Notes under the pieces: generated by a model
Database searches by the model: none
What the model saw: only the letters and a program-made list of their open reading frames with translations
Told to the model about the DNA's origin: nothing
Position numbers and translations under genes: made by a program
In this document: in pieces, positions 46,685 to 60,037 of the stretch
Layout: every line of letters starts with the position of its first letter
Position numbering within the stretch: position 1 is the stretch's first letter
Source: Bombardia bombarda
Taxonomy: Eukaryota > Ascomycota > Sordariomycetes > Sordariales > Lasiosphaeriaceae
Direction of reading: 5' to 3'
Assembly: GCA_030512295.1 (NCBI GenBank)
Contig: JAULSR010000005.1
Location: forward strand, 1,240,001 to 1,304,000
Length of the DNA stretch: 64,000 nucleotides

Positions 46685-48739
46685 ATGACTCAACAACTTG
46701 ATGCCATTTTTGGGGAGTTGGGGATCAGCCATTACCTCGATGCATTTGTTGACCAAGGCTTTGACTCATGGGAGACTATTCTGGACATTACCGAATCTGA
46801 CCTGTAAGCTCCGCAACGTTGCATCTGGAGAGGTTGGGTCTTGATCGGTAATACTGACGCGACGAACTTGGGTAGTGATGCGCTGGGCGTGAAACTTGGT
46901 CATCGACGGGTAGGAGGAACCTCCTTACCGGGCGCTGTGGTCTGCGGCATCACAGTGTTGCATAATTCATGTTTAGCTAACGATTGCATACAGAAACTGC
47001 AAAGACGCATTGCGAACTCTCGAGGCGTCGCACCTGATATCTCGCTCGTCCCTTCATCACAGCCAACTATCGAAGAATCAAGAGGGCCGGACCCCCTCAA
47101 GGCCGAAGCTCCGAAATTCGATGTTCGTGAAACAAATACCACCATCGCAACCAAGCGGAAGTATCGGCGGCATCCAAAGGTACGTTGTATACGCCCACGG
47201 TCAGTTCGACATCTGAGAAAGTCAATTGACGTGTCATGATGCGTCTAGCCGGACGATAACGCACCAGAAAGACCCCCCTCGGCCTATGTTTTGTTTTCCA
47301 ACAGTAAGTTTATGGGACCAAGATATGTTTTCCAAATGATCCTGCAACTAATTTATATCATTGACAAAGAGATGCGCGAGGATCTCAAAGGCCGAAATCT
47401 AACTTTCACCGAGATTGCCAAGCTTGTCGGTGAGAATTGGCAGAGCCTATCTACGGCCGAAAAGGAGCCATTTGAGTCGCAAGCACAAAAGGTCAAGGAG
47501 AGGTACCAATTTGATCTCACCGATTACAAGAAGACAACCAGCTACCAAAAGTACATGGCTTACTTGCACGACTTCAAGGCCAAGCATTCTCTTCCATCTC
47601 AAGGTGTGTATAGCTTTACAACGCACTTACCCCTCCTGTCTGCGCAAGCTGTTATGTCAGTCTTGACCTCTCCCTATTGATCGCGGTTTGACACCAAATG
47701 CCAACTCCAGACAAAGATACATCGAAGCGAATAAAGCTATCAGAGTCTGGGGGGACGATCTCTGGGAGCGCCAATGCGACACCGAACCGAACGAGTAGAA
47801 GTGGCAGTGGTAGCAGCCATCCAGGGAGTGAGCCGCCGCCCACCCGCCAACAGAGAATCGGCTCCACCGTCTCTGTGAACGGGTCTCAACATTCAGCTTC
47901 CCCCACTCCTGGTTCATACCATGCTTCCTCGGATGAACCACTGAACTCACCTATTACAACTACCGAACGATCACCAATCTTGGGCATAAGTCAGAGAGAC
48001 TTGCCATCGCTGCCTGGCCAACGCAACCCAAGCTGGGCAGACGACCAGCGCCCTGATCATTCGGGAATCCAGAGGCATCTTCCGTCCCTGGCGGAATTCT
48101 TTGATGGCCCAGGAATACTAAATAGTATGCCGCACGCGAACGAAACTAATGGATACCCCTTTCCACGGAGTTATCATGCCGATAGTCCAGGTCCCCCGCC
48201 AAGTCTTGTTTCAGTCGACAGTACTACCAAGCCCCCTTTCAGACACGAGCAATCCTCAACTGGGAGTACATCTTCAAGCTCATCATATGGTTATCCCCGA
48301 ACGCCACTCGAGGGCCCATTACCTATTCACGCCTTACTGGCCCCTGATCCAGCCCACCTTTACGATGCAAACCGACAACAACAACAACAACAACAGCCGG
48401 TGTTTCACCTAGCGTCGTCCTCTAGAGAACAGACGCAGCCTTTCGTACACACACCTACGAACGGTACTAGTCTTCCAAAAATAAATGGTGCGCTCCTTCA
48501 CTACCCCAACCAACGCATCGTACTTTACTAACGAATCCAATACAGGCTACCACAGGGAGCCAGCTGGTTCACGTCCTTCTGTAAATATACACCACTCCAG
48601 CTCCAGTCTGGGCTACGGTACAAATGGCGTATCGCCTACCACCAATGGAGCCCAAGACAGGAAGCAGGGTGCTGCCAATTTTGATGGCATGAACGCTCTA
48701 TTGAAAGCGGGTGAAATCGTCGATCGTCGAGCTCAATGA
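46685..48739 (+). CDS. SAM-domain / HMG-box transcriptional regulator
   Basis: Seven exons (46685..46803, 46876..46909, 46994..47179, 47249..47303, 47370..47603, 47711..48487, 48546..48739) close in phase and give 532 residues. A SAM domain occupies about residues 5-60 (LDAIFGELGISHYLDAFVDQ, DLDALGVKLGHRRKLQRRI), rebuilt exactly across two introns. An HMG box follows at about 118-190: ERPPSAYVLFSNKMREDL, FTEIAKLVGENWQSL, EKEPFESQAQKVKERY; three introns fall before or inside it. The rest is disordered, Ser/Pro-rich, with one polyglutamine run (seven Q). SAM domains oligomerise and HMG boxes bend DNA, so a nuclear regulator is likely. Related fungal HMG proteins can act in sexual development, but no target is visible here. 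A basic KRKYRRHPK patch before the box may be a nuclear signal. Confidence 0.92.
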
Positions 48740-50512
48740 TTCTTGTTACTCCACAAAACGTCTAAACTAAACTCTTCACACGTGTGACGTGGTGCGTACC
48801 AGCGCTCAGATTCTCGCCTCAACTATTGACGGGAACACTTACGTGATATATCCTTTCATATTTCAAGTGTGAATATTGGTTTTTTTTTCGACCTCCACCA
48901 TTACGGGTGTGTCAGTTATACCTAGCATTAGATACCCTTTATCTATGATAGTTGCAGCATTGGTCTAACCTTAGGTTTTTATTTTCTATGGGAATCATAG
49001 TATATGGGCTAAAGAGGCCGCGATACAATGGAGGGAAGGAGGAGGAACAGAGCCAGTTGGTAAAATGGAACAATTAGGGTATGACGCAACGGGAATGTCA
49101 TTGTATAAACATCATAAGTATATACATCTATACTATCCAAAATTGAAGGACGCTCGAGGATGTTCATGTATACTTTGCGGCCCTCCTAATGTACATGACC
49201 AGACCGAAAGCACTTGACATAAACTCTTTCGCACATACATTGCTACAGGAAGGTATGCCAACTGCTATGAAAGATCACCAAATAGGGATGAACAAGCACA
49301 ACACGCAAGTTCGGTGAATGTCTATCAATAGTTCAGTTTCAGGACTAGAAAGCAATGTCCTTTGTCCTTTGAAACACCAGCTTAGCACCCTTGCCACGTG
49401 TTCTTCATGATCTCATTACTTTGTTTACTGTTGACCACACCACACAACACACACACAGGGACAAACGTCCAGGTAAAAATCCTCAAAGGAAAGTGATACG
49501 AGACCAAACCGTAATTCCAGACATGCATTCGTTTCGATTAAAGACGCTAACTATCAAACACAAACACCGGGGTTGAGTCCAAGACCAATCAACCATCCGA
49601 TTAGATCACTTAACACCCCTTCCCAAGCCCCTTTCTGAGAAATGAAAACAAAAAAGGCAGAAACACAACATCGGATATAACCCGCTCAGCTCGGCAAAAC
49701 AAAACCAAAAACAAACAGTGAAGTAAGCAAACCAGCCACTTCTATCTACCCTTGTCCTCATACCATGCAGCATGAACTGCATATAAGTGCTTGTTGCTTA
49801 TTTGTTGTTGCGCTCTTTCCTTCTCAACCAACCAACCAACCACAAGAGACAACAAATATCAATTCCATAACCCCCCAACCCCCAAGATTATCCTTCTATC
49901 CCGCCAGCTTACAACAAGACACAATAATATCAACGCGGAAGAAACCACCGAAAATTCAGTATCTCAACTGGGTATCCGTTTCATCCTGAATCGGTAGCGG
50001 GCCGGCTATCCATCCATCTCTCCTCCCGTATTCGCCCGAGCGAGGCCCAAAACAAAGACAATGGTTTAAATAAACAACAGAGGACAAATTTCCCGAGTCA
50101 GCCCTATCACTAAATACCAGAGCTTCAATATCGTTGCGGATCGAAAATAAGAGAGAGAGATATCATTTCAATATTTCGCCTGTGCGTGCAAGAGGAAATA
50201 AAAACCCAAGTGGGACAACTTAAAGTTGACCAAAAGCAGTACAACTCGACCAACCCCCCTTTGAACCAACCAAATGTGACTAATAACATGAAAAGGATCT
50301 TATAGGGCATCGGCAGCTGCAGCTGCAGCAGCAGAAGCAGTAGAGTAGTAGTAGTAGGTAGTATGTTAGGTATCATATGCAACAGGAAAAGTAACAACAG
50401 AAACAGCCAAATAAAAAACATCATGAGAGCCGTGCCCCGGGGTTCTTTCAATCCTTTCATTTACTGCTATGAGCTCGGAAGAGCAGCTACACATTGCACG
50501 AGAGCCCAACGG
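48740..50512. other. Convergent intergenic region
   Basis: 1.8 kb between the SAM-HMG and nik1 stop codons. AT-rich, with a CAG/TAG-type simple sequence near 50315-50360. No gene or RNA recognised. Confidence 0.5.
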
Positions 50513-53500
50513 TCAGCTGGGTGCGTGAATGTTTGGTTCAGAGAGACTTGTACGTGCCCTGTTAAGGGGGTCGGTTTGGTCTGCCGTCACGAGTGACGGA
50601 CTCTCCAAGCCCCCAGCAACTAAAGAATCCGCAACGGTAGCGGCGCGCGATGTCAAGGACGGGCGAAGATGGGACGGTGACCGCGCCTGGAACGAAGCCA
50701 CAGGCGATGCGTTGTCGCGCCGGCTGCCGGTGGCAGCATCGGCCGCTCTCGTGAGCTCGCGTTCCCGGTTCTTCTCCAAAAGTTGCCCCCGAGGGTAGCG
50801 CACTTGAGAATCGTCTGTATCAGGTGATTCTGCTGGAGCGGCTTCGAGAGGTACTCGTCCATCTGGGCTTGGATGCACTTCTCTCGGTCTCCCATCATGG
50901 CGTGAGCTGTAAGTGCAATGATAGGTGTCCGCTGGCTGCCCAGGCTGCGCTCGTACTCGCGGATCTTTGCCGTGGCCTCGAAACCACCCTATTCAACGTG
51001 TTAGTAAAAGCAAGACTGGTAAAGCTATTTGAGATGATATCTTACCATGATTGGCATTTGAACATCCATAAGAATGACGTCGAACTTTCTTCGCTTCACA
51101 GCCTCGACCGCTTCCTCTCCGTTCCCAACCACCGTGACGACGTGATGGTACTTCTCAAGAATCTTCACAGCCAGCCGCTGGTTGACAGTGTTGTCTTCAG
51201 CCAGCAAAATTTCGAATGACCGGGTGTTATCCGCCAGCGAGGGTGTGGCTCTGTTTTCCAGGGCAGGTACCATTCCGTTACCGAGATCAATGAGCTGACA
51301 AGGCGTCGTCATGTATGAAGTAATACCCAAGTCCAAGCATGACTTCAACGACACGTGAACAATAGGTGCGAGAAGAACGATAGGAAGATACTTGAAGTCA
51401 TCAACGGACCGCAACCTCCTAGCATCTTCAATGGAATCGACAATGATAACGTCGTAGGGAGATGAGGCCTGAGACCGTGCTTTGTCGAGTGCCGGACTCT
51501 TCTCTGAGTCAACGACGACGGGTACCAGACCCAGTCCCTTAAGCATCTTGGCAATCTCGGTTCCATGGCCGGTTCTACCCTTCTCAATGAAGAGCACCTG
51601 GTGGCCCTTGTAAGGGTTGAGTTGTTTCGAAATTAAGGAAATGTCGCCATCCGCCAAGCGGACCACACAAGTGAAGTAAAAGCTGCTGCCCTTGCCATAC
51701 TCGCTCTTAACCCACACATCACCACCCATAAGGTTGACCAGCCGCTTAGAGATAGAAAGACCAAGTCCGGTTCCGCCGAATTTCCTGGTCATCGAACCAT
51801 CGGCTTGCTGGAATGTGTCAAAGATGAGGTCGAGCTTATCTGACGGAATACCGATGCCCGTGTCGGAAACGACAAATTCGATGGCGTACTCATCAGGTCC
51901 ACAATGTACCTTAGCAGCCTTGTGGATCGTCAGGCTGACTTCTCCATGCTCGGTGAACTTGATGGCATTGCCAACGAGATTAAGAATGATCTGGCGCAGT
52001 CTGAATGAATCGCCCACCACATGATCAGGTACCGAGCTGTCGACGCGGTACGTCAAGTCCAAAAACTTCTCGTTTGCCTTAACCGCGAGTGTCTTGAGGG
52101 CGTTGAAGACAGTTCCGCGTAACGTGTATGGAATCTCCTCGATCACCATTCGCCTTGCTTCAATCTTAGACAAGTCTAGGATATCATCAATAATCGTCAA
52201 CAAACTATTGGCCAGTGAGTTGACGATATTGAGCATTTCTCTTTGATACTGTGTTAGATCCGTGTCTAGAGTAAGTTGCGTCATACCGATGATTCCGTTC
52301 ATTGGCGTTCGAATCTCGTGTGACATGTTCGCTAAGAATTCGGATTTTGTTTTGTTGGCCAGTTCTGCTGCTTCTCTTGCTTGTGTGTTTCGTTGAATAC
52401 TGTCTCGTAAATTGAAGACCATCTGATTGATTTTTTTCTTGAGCTCATCCATCTCGCCCGAGGCTTCAACCTCGACGAGTTTAGTGAAGTCTCCATCAGT
52501 TGCTGCATTGGTGATATCGCCGAAGGCGCGAACTTGAGCAGTCTGCCAAAATGGGTTAGATCAATGGTCACAACGGCGTTTATCAGTCTAAGAGACTTAC
52601 CAAGTTGTTCGCCATTGTATTGACGTCCGTGGTGATTTCCTTCCATCTGCCCTTGAGACCCGCAACGTCGGCTTGACCTCCCATGATGCCATCAACTCCG
52701 ACATCCTTTGCTACTCTTTGCACCTCGTTGCAGAAGATAGATAGCCGGTCAACCATGTTATTGATGGTCTCCTTCAGGATAAGGATCTCTCCCTTAGCTT
52801 CGACCTCGATTTTACGGCTCATATCGCCATTAGCAATGGCTTGCGTGACTGTAGAAATACCTCGCACCTATAAAGCAATTAGCATACATCTTATTAAACA
52901 ACAACCAGATTCTTTCCGAGCAAGATCAAGTTTTCGGTGCTCTGGGCAGGTTGCAGAAGTCAAACATACCTGCGACGTGAGGTTGCTGGCCATGGTATTC
53001 ACGTTCTCAGTGAGATCCTTCCATTTGCCCTCGACGTTGTCAACCTGGGCTTGGCCGCCTAGGGTTCCATCTGTTCCGACCTCCCTGGCGACCTTGCTGA
53101 CCTCGAACGCAAACGTCCCGAGGCGGTCAACCATGGTATTGATGGTGTTCTTCAGATCCAGAATTTCTCCCTGTACTTCCACGCCGATCTTCTTCGTCAG
53201 GTCGCCTCGCGCGACCGCGGTAGTGACTTTTGCTATTTCTCGTACTTGTGTAGTTAAATTCATAGCCATTCCGTTAACGTTTTCAGTGAGGTCTCGCCAA
53301 GTGCCCTGAACATCGTGAACAGTAGCTTGGCCTCCAAGCCTTCCCTCAGTTCCGACTTCTCTAGCGATCTTCGTGACTTCTCGTGCGAACTGTTGCAGCT
53401 GGTCTACCATAGAGTTGATGGTCTTCTTCAGCTCAAAAATCTCGCCCCGGCATTCTGCTTGTACTTTCTGTGTGAGGTCTCCTTTTGCGACAGCGGTGGT

Positions 53501-54758
53501 AACTTTGATGATATCTCGGACTTGGGTTGTTAAATTGTTGGCCATGGCGTTGACGTTGACCGTTAGTTCATTCCACATGCCCTGCACCCCTTCGACGTCA
53601 GCCTGACCCCCAAGCATGCCTTCAGTTCCGACATCTCGAGCGACACGTGTGACTTCAGAGGCGAATGTTCGAAGTTGATCCACCATGGTGTTGATAGTCT
53701 GTTGCAGTTGGAGAATTTCGCCTTTGGCGGGACGTTCAATCTTCTTGGTCAAATCACCATGGGCGACAGCCGTCGTTACGGATGCGATCTCGCGCACTGT
53801 AGTTAAATATTAGACACGGCCAATATTCACTAGTACGAGCAGAGAAGCATCATACCTTGGTCTGTGAGATTCTGTGCCATGACGTTCACTGTGACAAAAT
53901 TAGCGTGCGAATCCGCGGGGGAAATGATTGACAAAACCCACCGTTGTCGGTCAGTTCCTTCCAGGTGCCATCGACTCCTTCAATCTGAGCCTGGCCGCCA
54001 AGGATGCCCTCGGTTCCGACTTCACGAGCAACACGGGACACTTCGCTGGAGAAGACCTGTAGCTGGTCCATCATGGTGTTGATTGTGCGCTTGAACGTTG
54101 TGATTTCAGGGTCCATCTCAACTGTGTTCATCCGAACCTTCTTGGATAGGTCACCGCGGGCAACAGCAGTGACGATTTCGCCTATTTCGCGGAGTGCCTT
54201 CTGGAACGCCTCGTTCGCCTTCTGATGCTTCCATAGTTCACGCTCCAGGGTAGCAACTCTCTCCTGCTCAATGATCGCAAGAGCCTTCTCTTGCAGCTGC
54301 TTCTGCTCAATGAGCTGTGCATTAACACCAGCCAGCTCTTGGCGCTGGCTGTCAAGGAGTTTTGACTGATCGTCGACATGTTCGCGAAGGCCTTCCAGTG
54401 CCTCGTCGATAAAGCCGTTCCGCGGCAGGGCAGCGGTGTACTTTGCCTTGGTGGCCGTCCGAACGATGCTGGACGGCGTCAAATTTCTCTCGTCGGAATA
54501 AAGGTTGTTGTCTGTGTTCGAACTGGGCGTGTCAGGGAAGATGGTCATGGTCGAGGCGCTGGCCTTGGACTCGAGGTGCTGTACCCGGAGCACAAGCGCG
54601 GCCAGCTCGCGTTCCAGGTCTGCCTTTTCCTGGGTCGATGGGCCCGGAAGTTTGACATGGTTATTGGCGCGGATATTAAGGACCGGGGCCGTTATGGGGT
54701 CGGTAGCCAGAGACCTGACAAGAGCAGTGATGACTGCGAGGGATGATGGGTCACTCAT
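50513..54758 (-). CDS. nik1: Group III hybrid histidine kinase Nik1/Os-1 (apparent frameshift near the C terminus)
   Basis: Cytosolic osmosensor upstream of the HOG MAP-kinase pathway and the target pathway of dicarboximide and phenylpyrrole fungicides in filamentous fungi. Exons 54758..53942, 53888..53856, 53796..52970, 52867..52601, 52542..51046 and 50988..50513. After ~190 residues with a coiled coil come tandem HAMP repeats, each with a VTTAVA-GDLTKK block and a GTEG-LGGQA block. Then a HisKA domain with the phospho-accepting histidine (FLANMSHEIRTPMNG), an HATPase (NAIKFTEHG, DTGIGIP, GGTGLGLSI) and a receiver domain (ILLAEDNTVNQ, aspartate in VILMDVQMPIMGGFEA, lysine in YLSKPLQQ). One base appears missing in the C5 run 50786..50790 (coding strand G5): the frame reads CATLGG, then the family-type tail QLLEKNRERE lies in another frame. 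Adding one base gives 1305 residues and a stop at 50513. Confidence 0.96.
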
Positions 54759-57700
54759 TTTTGCGGCAAGGGCAGTCGATGCCGAACCCAAGATAAAAGG
54801 TCGTGGGGAGGAATCGGCGAGAGGTTGCTAGTTAAAGAGCGACCCTTGCGACTTCATCGGTGGGGTTAACGTTTAGAATATGTGGCGTCAATTGATTCAG
54901 AATCGAAGGCAGAAACGACGACAGGTCAAGAGTGAAGTCAGTTTGGCTTGCGCGTGCGTCGGCTAAAGAGTTGTCAGCGACTCGGTGTAGTGAAGTTGGG
55001 GGAGGGGGAGCAAGACGCACAGCAACGTGAATGGGAAAGGAAGAAAAAAAAAAGTTGGGAAATTTTGCACTAACAGCCTGTGTGAATTTAATGTGAAGCG
55101 GTGAGAAGGCGCGTTCGTGATGTTTCTTTGGCCCCTCGTCGACCTGCTTGGTGTGGAAGAGGGCAGGTGAAAGAGTGAGGCGGAGGAGGAGGAGCACTGG
55201 ATGCCTTTGACGAGAGGATGGGGAGATGGGGGGCCGGTAAAGCCGCCAAAGAAGGGAGGGATCAACGCTCCCTGCACCACGTCCCTTTTTGTGGCTAGCG
55301 GAGTCTTAGATCTGGGCTAGTAGTACGAAGTAAGCACGTTCCGAGAGTCGAGACAGAATAAATAAATAGTATAGGGCAGGAAGCACCAGAGAGCGATATT
55401 TCGAACTTGGTCGTCTTCAGGTTGCCGGTTTAATCGAACGTTAAGTCGTTCTAGTCAGCTGTCAAACCTGCGACTCGGCGGTGTTCTAGGAATTAAATTG
55501 CGGCGACCATGACTCGCCTTGGGGGACCAGAGGCTTGGAAGGGGCACCAAGCAAGTACCTAAGAGATGGGGCAAACAAATGCGAGACGTGCAAGCGTGCG
55601 AACGGCGGGCCAAGGTAGGTAGCCTGGAGAGCTATGTGTATCCGTGTGCAATGATAACTAACCTAATGCTAGACCTGAGGTGCTTGTATGTAGGGAGGCA
55701 GGCGGGCAATTTCGACATACATAATAGCACGTTATCACTTTTTTTTTCATCCACCAGCTGCAAGTTCAAGGCCTAGTCAAAGCCGCTAGACATCCAGTCC
55801 AGGACGGACTCCAGGCTGCCCAACTTGCATGCATTTACAAGGAAATAACGTCCCAGATTTTTCGGGCAGCGGGAGCGGCTGGAGGCTGGAGATGGAACAG
55901 GTAAGCTGTAAAGTAGGGGTGGGGAGCAGCAACAGAGCTGGAGAGCGGATCCCCCACCTCACCTCTTCTCCTTGGGCGCCGACAATGGAGGTACCTAGTT
56001 AGCGCAGACAGTTTATTACCGTGCACACTACTTGCATGTCTGGGGTATGGTGTGCCCCGTTGATAGGTGCCTTCGCAAATTTTGCCTAGCTTCTCAACCC
56101 GGTCTAGGGTTAGCTATAACAGACAGGTTGCTTGGTTTCCAACCACTCAAGTACGAAGCAGCCAGAGTGACAAGACACCTTAACGTCTGCGGGGTAATTC
56201 ACCAACCAACTTAGCGATTGCCTGCCTGCGGTTCTTGGGCGCCCTATTTACTGCGTATACGATTACCCGGGACCGATTTGCTGTGTTCCTCTCGCGAACC
56301 ACCCAGTATCGAGCTCTATCTCCAGACCTTTCTAGGCCTGAAGATTAGCTTTCGCCGCCTGCTCTGGCGAGTCTGGATGTGAATACCCCCAAGGTATCTA
56401 TGCGATCCGTGTCAAGCCAACATGTAGCACTGTCCAAAGAAGAATGGCCGCCCCGCCCCCGCCGCCCAACCGTCAACTGTCGACCCGTCAATCCTTCGGT
56501 GTCCCTGCCCCGTACATCCTGCCGTCACTTTCCCTCTTCTAATTTTATATTGCCATCCCATGGGGATCGACCGTCGGGTTGCTACGGGCGGGGGCGGGGG
56601 CAAGGGGCCTCGGAGCCATGCCATGCTCGCTCATCGGTCAGCCGGTAGCCGATGTCCACCCAGTCGCTACTCTAGGCCGTTTGGCAAGGAAGTAGGTAAA
56701 CCCAGTCGCCTCGAGGTTGCCTTGCTATGCCATGCGAGCCATGATTAAGGGCCTGTCTTTCAGGTGGTCTGGGTAGCACAGACGGTGAAGCTGATTGCCT
56801 GGAGCGAGGGGTGATGGTGGGTGGTGTGCGGCAACGGTCTGGTGCACAGTGCCAGACGCGGGAAGACACTGGTGTTCTTCCATTCCGCCGTGCCTGTCGC
56901 CAGTCGCCACTTCCCACCTGGTACAATACAGCATGCATAGCTTGAACCTTCCACTTCCAACCTGTGCCCTGGGACTTTTGGTCAAGGCTTCAGCGGCTTG
57001 AGCCAACCACGGAGCGAGCCATGGAACGTTGCTCAAAAAAGACGACGTATCAGCAAGTTGCGGCAGACGGCAGACGGTTGAGATGTATGCGCTCGCCGCT
57101 CCACAGCCAGATCGACAGGGTCAGCATAATCAACCCCTATGGCACAGCCCTCTAGATCTGCTCTGTGTCTGTTGTTCTTTCTCTTCTCGTTTAATCGAAG
57201 CTTTCTTTCTGCACAAAGTTTCGCTTCTCTCAGGGGGGGGCTCTTGAAAGAGACACCAGAGCCATGCGATAAAGACACGGTCGATGGCCCAATGTCGCTT
57301 GCTGGGACGCAACAAGCCACTTACGTCACAGTCCTGAGCAGAAGCCACCCGAGCTGGGGCACTGACTGCTTGGGACTGCAGACTTGAGGCGCTGCCAGCC
57401 TGCCACATCGGACGGCAGAAAAAGTCTCACGAAAGCTTTGGGACGACCTACCTAGGCTCGCCAGGGCAACGACAGTGCAAACCGGTCAAAACGCAGCAGC
57501 TGCAGTAACGGCACATGACCCGACGTCGCCCAGGGATGATGCGTGGTCGAAGGCAGCCCGTGCCTGGACCCGAGCGCTGGCTGCTGGATTTCACATGCAG
57601 CAAACTGAAAAACCAAGCAAGATTTCATACTTTGGGCAGCCAACCAACTACATCTTGACAGTACATCCCGTACGCACTATCCAAGCAGACGACTCAGGCG

Positions 57701-60037
57701 ACAGCAGACTCAAACGGCACTAATGTGAAGCAATGTAGGGAGGCGGGATGTGATGAATTGCTCAAGACCAAACCCGTATCTTTTTGACATGCCTCGGCAG
57801 GTGGTGAACATGGCGAGCAAGCATCCATGGTGAATTGGATCCGCAAGGGATGCACAATTGGCCAACCCCCATGTCGAAACACTTTGGCGTCCGCCTTTTT
57901 GGGATAAAATCTTGGCAGTCGTCCCGAGTCGTTTGTTAGTGTACCTCTTGACTCTTATCACTGAGCTATCCACATCATATCCCTACAGTAGCTGAAACCG
58001 CCCCCTCTCTCCGCTCAAAAGAAGGGATGCAGATCCGCGCCGGTTCCGTGTCAAGATCTCACCTTGTCTGCTCGTGTCTCCACTCAGCCGGACCAGGTAA
58101 CACGACACATGTCGATCTCAGAGAAAAGGGAGGAAACGGCTGTTGCGTGCGAGCGAGCTGCTGTTCAAGGCTGGACGCCTGGAGGAGGCACCAAACGCAC
58201 GCACTCCACCCCCCTGGCCCCCAACCATCCCGGACGGAGCCTTGACCGACCCGGCCGGGCCAACTTCCAGGTTATCAGCGTTTATTGACCAGGCTTTGCC
58301 TTGCCGGGTTCGGGTTCCTCGTTTGGCATTAAGTTTGGTTTACTCGGCACAGATACCAATCTAGGTAAGATATTTACACTACACACACCGACAACCCGCC
58401 CGTCCCCTCGTGTTAATTACCCAGCAATACACCGTAATCACTCCTTTACTATCCAGATATTCAAACTTTGTATATTTCTGCCCATCCTAGACCGCGCTGG
58501 CCCCACTGACCTGGATGGGGCCGTTCGAGATCACCACAGGACCCTGAAAAAAGCGGTCCGGTGGCAATGTCGATCTTGTTTGAGGAGGCCTCTGAGAACG
58601 CTCGTAGTCTCTTTTAGTTATAGTGTCACCACACCCACACGTTCAGCACGACATATGAAGATTGTCAACTCTCCTGTTTTATATTTCTGATGAAAGGAGC
58701 ACGCATACTCGTCATTCGAACATCTTTCCCTCTCCATCCACCCCCCTTTCGTCCCGAAGAAGGGGGCAAGGGAGAGAGAGAGATCAAGGCACGAGCATCT
58801 ATTTGTGTGTCCCTCCAGCGAACATAGCAAACAGTCACAAGGGCTACACAACACAGAGGAGGGGTTGTTTTAGATGTAACCAACCAACCCGAACATTGAC
58901 TTGCCAGCTTGTGTGCTTGTATCACGAAAAAGCGGGGAGAATGCCCGATGCCGCCGCTGGGGATACGGATAGTGAACAACTTATGATCATTGATGGCCTT
59001 GTGGAGCCGTAACTACTTTTGTCGTGTGATATTGCTGCTCGCATCGTGTTGCAGAATAATTTCGATTTTATATCGCTCATGAGTTTGGGGAGACAAGGAC
59101 ACACACGCTCATACACACAGAGATATATACACATACTTCTTTGGGGTTGGTTCATTGGAACCTTGCCATGCCATGTGGCATTCCCCGTCCTCCCGGGCCC
59201 GGACCGCGGCGATTGCTGTCGGTGCAGCGGAATTCACTTCTTAACCTACCCCTAAACTGGCGCGAATAGGGGGCCGATTCGCCCCTCCGTAGTTTTTTTT
59301 CTCTGTTAACCAAGTCTTGACCTTTTGTTAGCTATATTGAACATCAACAGTTCATGCTTCTGGCATCGAGAAACCTTGCACATAATCTCAGATGTAGCAA
59401 TGAGCCTGAGTAAACAAACAATTTTAGACAAGAGAAAGACTCATATACAGATTCTTACTACCTCGGCTGGACGAGGTGTAATTCATTCTGGCCATTTTCC
59501 CGTTGTTTTCTTCGTTAAGGGCAACACTTACGTCATGTTTCCTAGACCTTAAATATTCCATATATGCCTTCCTTCCATCCTATGTATATTCCCCTTTCTT
59601 TTGATATATCTTTCTTTTCTTTGCGCGCCAAGTTGGCAAGCTGGGGTAGAAGAGGTAATCGGTCTAAAAGTATAATTGAGTTCATTTTTTAAAACCAACG
59701 TCCACAAAAGATGGTGGCAGAGTCGTCACTTGATATGTATATACTTCCAAGGCAGTTAGGTGCTTGGCCTTGAGGTTCATGACGTGACGTGAACAACTTT
59801 CATCCCATGGCAACCTTTTATCTCACAAAACTGGTAGGAGCGATCAACTGGGTGGCACCTTTCTTCACTTTCATTGATGCGCTAGAACCTTGACAGTTTC
59901 TTAGAAGGCGGCATGTTCTGCTTCAATTTTCCGTTTATTCCTTCTCCCGTCACTGACTACACCGCACTTTCCTTCTGTGTTGGTATGATCGTCCTTCAAA
60001 ATCAAGCCACCTGCAACATAAAACTCCTACGTCACCA
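54759..60037. other. 5.2-kb gene-free stretch, nik1 promoter side
   Basis: The first ~0.5 kb is the nik1 leader and promoter, T/C-rich on the coding strand. The remainder to 60037 holds only short open frames without recognisable domains. A tRNA-like A-box fragment occurs on the minus strand near 57940-57975 without the rest of a tRNA. No element ends or long repeats were found by eye. Confidence 0.5.

Noticed and set aside
54832..55197. 121-residue minus-strand open frame upstream of nik1
   Set aside because: Lies in the nik1 leader, low-complexity, no domain, and out of the nik1 reading path.
57905..57980. tRNA-like A-box (TAGCTCAGTGATAAGAG) on the minus strand
   Set aside because: No acceptor-stem pairing, no B box and no anticodon arm; at most a chance match.
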